Origin: Stephanodiscus triporus
Taxonomy: Eukaryota > Bacillariophyta > Thalassiosirophyceae > Thalassiosirales > Thalassiosiraceae
Assembly: GCA_036939755.1 (NCBI GenBank)
Contig: JALLAZ010000887.1
Coordinates: 1-11,411 of the forward strand
Length of the DNA: 11,411 nucleotides
Direction: 5' to 3'
The position numbers were made by a program, and so were the translations under genes. The notes under the pieces are model-generated. The model saw only the letters and a list, made by a program, of their open reading frames with translations, was not told the origin of the DNA and did no database searches. Positions 8,401 to 11,411 of the stretch are shown in pieces. How positions within the stretch are numbered: position 1 is the stretch's first letter; each line of letters begins with the position of its first letter.

Positions 8401-9642
8401 TCGTTCCGCTGCATTGACTCGATGATTGTGAGGGGGTACGAGTTGGATGCCAATTTTGTTGGCGCGGATGTGTTGTTCGACCGCCCGAGAGCATTCGTTG
8501 TCCATGACATTGAGTGTTGGTTGGTAGTTCCGAGTACGAAGGGCGTTGAAGATGTCAGAGAAGGCTGTGATAAATGCTGTGTCGGACCGGGAGGGCATGG
8601 CTCGTACTATGATCGCGTTGAGATCATAGATGTACGCGACAAAAATGTATTGCATGTTTTTGAAGGAGCGGACAGGGAAAGCGCCGGTGAGATCCGTGTA
8701 CATCGTGCCTGTGTTTGCATCGGCGAGAGCTGCAAAGCAGAACATATCATGCATCGCACACACTTCCTGTTGGGGAAACATGCGATCTACTTCAGCGCGT
8801 GCGGTGAGGATATCATCCTGCATGTTGCGAGTAGATGCCATGTTGGCTCGATGTCGTCGCATGTGTCCTTTGTCCGTTGCGGTCGAGCGCGGGAGATGGG
8901 TGCGAACGAGCGCCTGGGTAAGACCCGGGATTGTTGATAGTTCGGTGCTTTTGCTCAGAGCATGAAGTAGGGTGGTCGCTGGTGGGGAACATAATACCTG
9001 GTGGATATATTGTGCGTATTCAGCTGAAGATGACGTGGCATCGATGTTGGTGGCCATCTGAGTAGTTGGCGCCGATGGTGCAGTAGTCGGATTACTCGAT
9101 GGACTTGTACTTGTGAAAGCACTCGTTTCCAATAGGTTGGTGGCAAGTGGAAGCATCCACAGGCCCGTTTTAGTGCATTTTCTACCACATACGATGGTGC
9201 GGCCGCGATATTTTACGGTGCATCCGATTTTGGTGAAGTTCACTTCGCAACCAGCATTGCACATGTTGACCACAGACAGTAGTGAGTGCGTAGCAAGGCC
9301 GGGGATGATGTGGGCCGCACATGCGCCGTGTGGGAGGTTTGGGATGTCCAGCGTGCATGTATGAGTAGAGTGCACGCGGTCACCATTGGGTAGGCGCGCG
9401 ATGATTGGTTTTAATGTCGGTTGTACATTTGAGGCCAGGGCGTCTGTGGTCAGGAAGTGGCTCGTGGCACCGGAATCGAGTATGGCCCAGCGTTTGATGG
9501 TGTCGACATCGGTGGCGATTGTTTGAAGTAGTGTTGCCGCCGCAAAAGCATATTTTTGGGTGGGGATCAAGCTAGTGATAGTAGGTGCAAAAGTAACATC
9601 ATTGTTAAATTTAACGGAACTACAACTGCTCGCCCCTACTTG
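5299..9642 (-). CDS. pol: Pol polyprotein of copy A: protease, integrase, reverse transcriptase, RNase H
   Basis: There are 1447 codons from just after the gag UGA to TAG 5301-5299, expressed most likely as a Gag-Pol fusion. The protease motif is LDSGATSHF, with its catalytic Asp at 9477-9475. The integrase triad is Asp 8694-8692 (YTDLTG), Asp 8502-8500 (VMDNE) and Glu 8406-8404 (NAAERA), spaced D-x63-D-x31-E; no C-x2-C zinc finger precedes it. A module with YVGPARDHYRCLRFY and then a long Pro-rich, partly acidic linker follow. Reverse transcriptase has GGADIQN (Asp 6825-6823) and AVDDFG (Asp-Asp 6534-6529), AVDD replacing the common YVDD. RNase H has HSDAS (6003-6001), AEAELGA (Glu at 5850-5848 and 5844-5842) and HSDNTTA (5745-5743), ending near YPSKHHTADIHQHVRPYYVH. 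About 75 further residues run through the putative 3' LTR. A TTG at 9570 is not needed as a start. All key motifs are intact, so the enzymes could be functional. Confidence 0.94.
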   Translation of the reverse strand, partial: QVGASSCSSVKFNNDVTFAPTITSLIPTQKYAFAAATLLQTIATDVDTIKRWAILDSGATSHFLTTDALASNVQPTLKPIIARLPNGDRVHSTHTCTLDIPNLPHGACAAHIIPGLATHSLLSVVNMCNAGCEVNFTKIGCTVKYRGRTIVCGRKCTKTGLWMLPLATNLLETSAFTSTSPSSNPTTAPSAPTTQMATNIDATSSSAEYAQYIHQVLCSPPATTLLHALSKSTELSTIPGLTQALVRTHLPRSTATDKGHMRRHRANMASTRNMQDDILTARAEVDRMFPQQEVCAMHDMFCFAALADANTGTMYTDLTGAFPVRSFKNMQYIFVAYIYDLNAIIVRAMPSRSDTAFITAFSDIFNALRTRNYQPTLNVMDNECSRAVEQHIRANKIGIQLVPPHNHRVNAAERAIATFKEHFVAALATVDSLCPLQLWDEFLPQVELTLNLLRFSRRNPSISANHEVYGAFDFNKTPLAPLGTKSLVFDGPATRTSWAPHATDGFYVGPARDHYRCLRFYIPTTRRFRFADTWRLYPSHCQVPVISQHDATLDAAATVLRRLGQTVPATATAKLEHIRAIRKLTAIMAGSATSPLPAATVPRVEPAAPPRVPGRAPPRVATTSNNIMTPNGIRAQPRIHQRLTRNNNPFAILYDDDNDANDDATVLTSNRTHRPMRTSAPRPIQPVIPPQIRLTRAHRAPSPLPSPPMLPYVQPVHDIRPGKQQRPLPTRMTTTSHTIEPDDNDQRDDHETHHPMTPPRRSIRLISARYPGGISHQAIHHVMQLEANKQATQSQWTGPLVDIEDYCFGVVHPITKETITQYRKLQFDPILGPIWVPAMSKEFHRLAQGKEGVTKGTNTIFFLDHAQIRNIPKDRTVTYARVVVDHRPQKEDANRVRITVGGNLINYPFELTTRTTDMLSSKLLWNSTISTPGAKFGGADIQNMYLETPLDRYEYMRMAVSLFPPDIITHYQLEGKILNGYIYIEIRKGMYGLPQAGILANKLLKKRLAKHGYLEQPHTPGLFTHVSRPIWFNLAVDDFGIKYIGDEHLQHLYDSLCAETYNIVEDRIGDRYCGINLKWNYAKRYVDISMPNYVMKQLTRYAHPKPHKPQHCPYLPNPIQYGRDNQAPNPADTSPLLDDTGKKRIQQIVGSFLYYARAVDPTILMALSEISSQQSAPTEMTNLRVDTFLDYMWTHPDAVIRYRASDMILNVHSDASYLSAPQARSRAGGYFFLGSLPKDGDPIKLNGAIHITCTILKLVAASAAEAELGALFLNAQEAKVLRLTLAELGHPQPPTPIHSDNTTAVGIVNNTIKRQRSRAMEMRYFWLLDGKTQKYFKFYYQPGQENLGDYPSKHHTADIHQHVRPYYVHTDKSPTHLLRALKPSIRRGCAEILGDPYSKKSPLPCIHVGPSRLTVSPSLPNHRILGHKSRILNRPSTTTNTPGIARQ

Positions 9643-9645
9643 TCA
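9594..9645 (-). promoter_or_regulatory. Probable gag-pol stop-codon readthrough site, copy A
   Basis: The gag stop is UGA at 9645-9643, and the same frame stays open for 1447 codons after it. The following codons are CAA GUA. This is one base away from the STOP-CAR-YYA leaky context known from tobacco mosaic virus-type readthrough, because G replaces the first pyrimidine. Behind it lies a tract (9636-9594) identical in both copies over 43 nt, containing the 12-nt palindrome GTTAAATTTAAC (9604-9615). No in-frame AUG precedes the protease active site. Use of the site for readthrough is inferred. Confidence 0.7.
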
Positions 9646-11331
9646 GAAGAAGGGAGGGTACTGATGCGTCGGCTGCTGGGGGTTGGGCGCGTAGTACGGG
9701 GTCATTGCGCTGGCAGGCGGGGTTGGAGGCGCGGTCCAGGTAGGTTGTTGTCCAATGGGTTGTTGTCCAACGTGGTAGATTCCCTGGTATGGCGTTGTCG
9801 GCGGGCGCATCATTGTTGCCATCGGGCCAGTGAAGCCGACGGGTGGAGTCGCGGGTTGCCAGACCGGAGGGCGCATCGACGCCGCCCACGCGCCGGTGAA
9901 GTTGACGGGTGGAGGCGCGGTTTGCCAGGCGGGAGGGCGCCCAGTGGGTTGCTGTGCTGCCGCTCGTGTCGCAGGAAGTGGACGTCCCGACACAGACGGG
10001 AGAATGGTCTTGTGCATGCCGGCTGACGAACCGGCCATGACGTTCTGGCGGTTGGCCTGCCAGTTGTGTGCAGGGCCGGGCCTGGAACAAGTTTGGCTTG
10101 TGTGGTTGTCATCGACGTCGCCACCGTGGGTGTGGCAGTAGTTCCAATTTTCAAAACGTTTGTAGGGGGTTGCCGGCATCGCGGGGCGCCTGTCACCGCC
10201 GGGTGCTTGATAGCCGTTGTTGCCTCCACCGCTGTTGGGATTGTTATTGTTGCGACGACCTCCACGACGATTGTTGGGGTTTTGATTGCGCGCGTAGACG
10301 GTGTTGGGTGGCTGCTGCTGCTGCTGCTGCTGCTGCACGGCCATGCAGTATTGTTGCATCGCGCCGAGTTGGCTCTGGAGCGCCGCGATGGTCGTCCCCT
10401 GCGTACGAACGCTTTCCTGAGTGGCGGCGTACGCCACACCGAAGTTAGCGATGGATTCGCTGTACGAGTTGATGGTGGCGTCATCATCGTTGACAGCGGC
10501 CATCCCATATCCGTGTAGGCTGGCTGGAATGGCGGTTTGATTGACGAGGGCGATTTTATCCGCCCAGAACTTCTTGAAGGAATCAAATGTCTCGATGACC
10601 TTGGGGGAGATTGCCTCGCGCGCGATCCATTGTTTATACTCTTCGGAGTACATGCCGCATCGCTTGATGACGCGAAGGCCGATGTCAATGACGTCGCCGT
10701 CATTCATGGGGTAGCCGGCGCTGCTGGCGTAGCCGGCGCCTGTGAAGAGGCGATGGATAAGGGAGTCGAAACCGTCGGCGGGGTGCCAATCAGCAGCCAT
10801 ACGGTGCCGATTGTCTTCGCGATCCTCGGCGGTTGTTTTTCCGTAGTTGTTGACGAACCAGAGGAAAAGATCGACGAAGATAATGTTGGGTTCGCTGAGG
10901 CGACGTTGGAGGACAGTCGCGCGCACTTGTGGCGACATGGCATCGAGGAAAACATCGCAGAGGGCGGCATTCATCGTTACGATGTCAGCTCGTGTCTTCT
11001 TGTCACGAGCATGTGTCGCCTTAACTGCGGCACGCGCGTTGTCGTCGGCGCACTGCGAAAAGTCAGGCACCTCGGTGACGATGGCAGGGAAAGGGGCGAA
11101 GGCGTCTGGATAGGCTTCGGTCGTCAAGAATGCGTAGACATCCTTGGGGGCTGCACAGAAAAGTAGGTTCATCTTTTCCGAAGCAGGCGATCGATGTGTT
11201 TGGGCACATCTGCATAGATGAAAAAGTAGATCGATCAGGGAAGTGAGGGTAGGAATCCCCTGGATTGGATCGGGGGGAGGTGGGAAGCCACCCTTCATGT
11301 CCGCTAGGGAGGTTTCTGTCAGAGTGGACAT
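9643..11331 (-). CDS. gag: Gag capsid/nucleocapsid protein of copy A
   Basis: This 562-residue protein starts at ATG 11331 (MSTLTETSLADMKGG) and ends at UGA 9645-9643. By position and family it is the structural protein that forms the virus-like particle and binds the RNA. The N-terminal ~330 residues look globular and well conserved with copy B. Residues 333-340 are an eight-Gln run, followed by a basic Gly/Asn/Arg-rich stretch typical of RNA binding. A variant zinc knuckle follows: C399, H402, C415, H422 (C-x2-H-x12-C-x6-H). The C-terminus is Pro-rich, with two 22-residue repeats centred on FTG (9808-9939). The start is supported by the copy B start having the same N-terminus and by the lack of a longer usable frame in view. 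Gag and pol share a frame, so readthrough of the stop would give a Gag-Pol fusion of about 2010 residues. Confidence 0.93.
   Translation of the reverse strand: MSTLTETSLADMKGGFPPPPDPIQGIPTLTSLIDLLFHLCRCAQTHRSPASEKMNLLFCAAPKDVYAFLTTEAYPDAFAPFPAIVTEVPDFSQCADDNARAAVKATHARDKKTRADIVTMNAALCDVFLDAMSPQVRATVLQRRLSEPNIIFVDLFLWFVNNYGKTTAEDREDNRHRMAADWHPADGFDSLIHRLFTGAGYASSAGYPMNDGDVIDIGLRVIKRCGMYSEEYKQWIAREAISPKVIETFDSFKKFWADKIALVNQTAIPASLHGYGMAAVNDDDATINSYSESIANFGVAYAATQESVRTQGTTIAALQSQLGAMQQYCMAVQQQQQQQQPPNTVYARNQNPNNRRGGRRNNNNPNSGGGNNGYQAPGGDRRPAMPATPYKRFENWNYCHTHGGDVDDNHTSQTCSRPGPAHNWQANRQNVMAGSSAGMHKTILPSVSGRPLPATRAAAQQPTGRPPAWQTAPPPVNFTGAWAASMRPPVWQPATPPVGFTGPMATMMRPPTTPYQGIYHVGQQPIGQQPTWTAPPTPPASAMTPYYAPNPQQPTHQYPPFF
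9808..9939 (-). repeat. Two 66-bp Pro-rich FTG repeats at the end of copy A Gag
   Basis: Units at 9939-9874 and 9873-9808 each encode 22 residues of the form RPPxWQxxxPPVxFTGxxAxxM, followed by a partial third unit beginning RPP. The same two units occur in copy B, so the duplication predates the split of the copies. Pro-rich repeats of this kind could be a protein-binding tail, but no function can be read from the sequence. Confidence 0.85.
10312..10335 (-). repeat. CAG run (eight Gln codons) in copy A gag
   Basis: Eight uninterrupted CTG triplets on the plus strand (CAG on the coding strand) encode Gln 333-340 of Gag. Copy B has six Gln codons interrupted by CAA. This is a simple slippage tract separating the globular Gag region from the basic RNA-binding tail. 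Confidence 0.9.
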
Positions 11332-11370
11332 GATGGTAAGATGGGGAAGTTATTAGTATTCGTAGAGAAC
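11332..11370 (-). other. Untranslated leader of copy A
   Basis: This 39-nt stretch separates the putative LTR end from the gag ATG. A normal primer-binding site should begin with TGG, the complement of the tRNA CCA end, close to the LTR. No TGG occurs on the minus strand here, nor in the adjoining 41 bases up to the window edge. It differs from the copy B leader at only two positions (for example g/a at 11356). Confidence 0.5.
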
Positions 11371-11411
11371 TGTCAAGAGAACTTAATTGATAAGAGTCTG
11401 CTAATAAACGT
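11371..11411 (-). repeat. Inner end of copy A 5' LTR or leader (truncated by window)
   Basis: These 41 bases are identical to 5241-5281, at an offset of exactly 6130 bp. This shows that the junction sequence upstream of copy B gag is repeated upstream of copy A gag, as expected for the U5 end of an LTR or for the leader. Which of the two it is depends on the unresolved LTR 3' boundary. Confidence 0.55.

Larger units (their letters stand above)
5241..11411 (-). mobile_element. Ty1/copia-type LTR retrotransposon, copy A (coding-intact, 5' LTR cut by window edge)
   Basis: The minus strand carries gag, an in-frame UGA, then pol with protease, integrase, reverse transcriptase and RNase H in that order. 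Integrase before reverse transcriptase is the Ty1/copia order. The coding span from gag ATG (11331) to pol TAG (5299) is 6033 bp, with only the junction UGA interrupting it. The right edge of the window cuts the 5' LTR; only its last 41 bases (11371-11411) are visible. The proposed 3' LTR (5241-5478) is shared with copy B. Resemblance to CoDi-like elements of diatoms and other protists is from memory of the family and was not searched. Whether the element is active cannot be judged, because the 5' LTR and target-site duplications are not in view. Confidence 0.93.

Noticed and set aside
9568..9570. TTG at 9570 as the start of pol
   Set aside because: A TTG start would be unusual in a eukaryotic element. 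The frame is open upstream to the gag UGA, and copy B has TCG at this position.
10537..11166. Plus-strand open frame (209 residues) opposite copy A gag, and similar ones at 8332-8937 and 4407-4805
   Set aside because: They mirror conserved Gag/Pol codons on the other strand. The copy B counterpart is shorter and differently bounded, and none shows a recognisable domain.
1..11411. UGA as an ordinary sense codon in the host
   Set aside because: Copy A has only one UGA in about 2010 codons, exactly at the gag-pol boundary. General reassignment would be expected to scatter UGA codons through the intact copy.
1..11411. tRNA, rRNA or host protein genes
   Set aside because: All sequence is accounted for by the two element copies. 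I saw no tRNA-like cloverleaf or unrelated coding region.

Overview
The window holds two head-to-tail copies of one Ty1/copia-type LTR retrotransposon, both read on the minus strand, and nothing I can recognise as a host gene. The domain order (Gag, then DSG protease, integrase, reverse transcriptase, RNase H), a CHTH-type Gag zinc knuckle and the KHH...VRPYYVH end of RNase H resemble, from memory, the CoDi-like copia elements of diatoms and other algae or protists. The host is therefore probably a protist or alga, but no host DNA is present to confirm this.

Copy A (right) runs from 11411 down to about 5241. It has gag at 11331-9643 and pol at 9642-5299. The two lie in the same frame and are separated by a single UGA codon (9645-9643). 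No other stop interrupts its coding region, so it looks coding-intact. The outer part of its 5' LTR lies beyond the right edge of the window.

Copy B (left) runs from about 5478 down to position 1 and is cut by the window edge inside the RNase H/late pol region. Its gag (5201-3478) has a one-base frameshift near 4181-4187. The same UGA sits at its gag-pol junction (3480-3478). Its pol frame is open from 3477 to 1 except for two further UGA codons (2436-2434 and 1899-1897). The copies differ at about 12% of sites in two 60-bp stretches compared by eye, with a repeat period of 6130-6168 bp.

The two copies share one short junction (about 5241-5478) holding the end of copy A pol, a putative LTR and the leader of copy B. 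In each copy Gag would form the particle, and the Pol enzymes would be made as a Gag-Pol fusion when ribosomes read through the UGA. In both copies the first in-frame AUG after the UGA lies beyond the protease active site, which argues against separate AUG initiation of pol. The main items of interest are this conserved readthrough site with a 43-nt identical tract behind it, unusual nucleotide conservation of the leader and gag start, and the absence of a normal primer-binding site.
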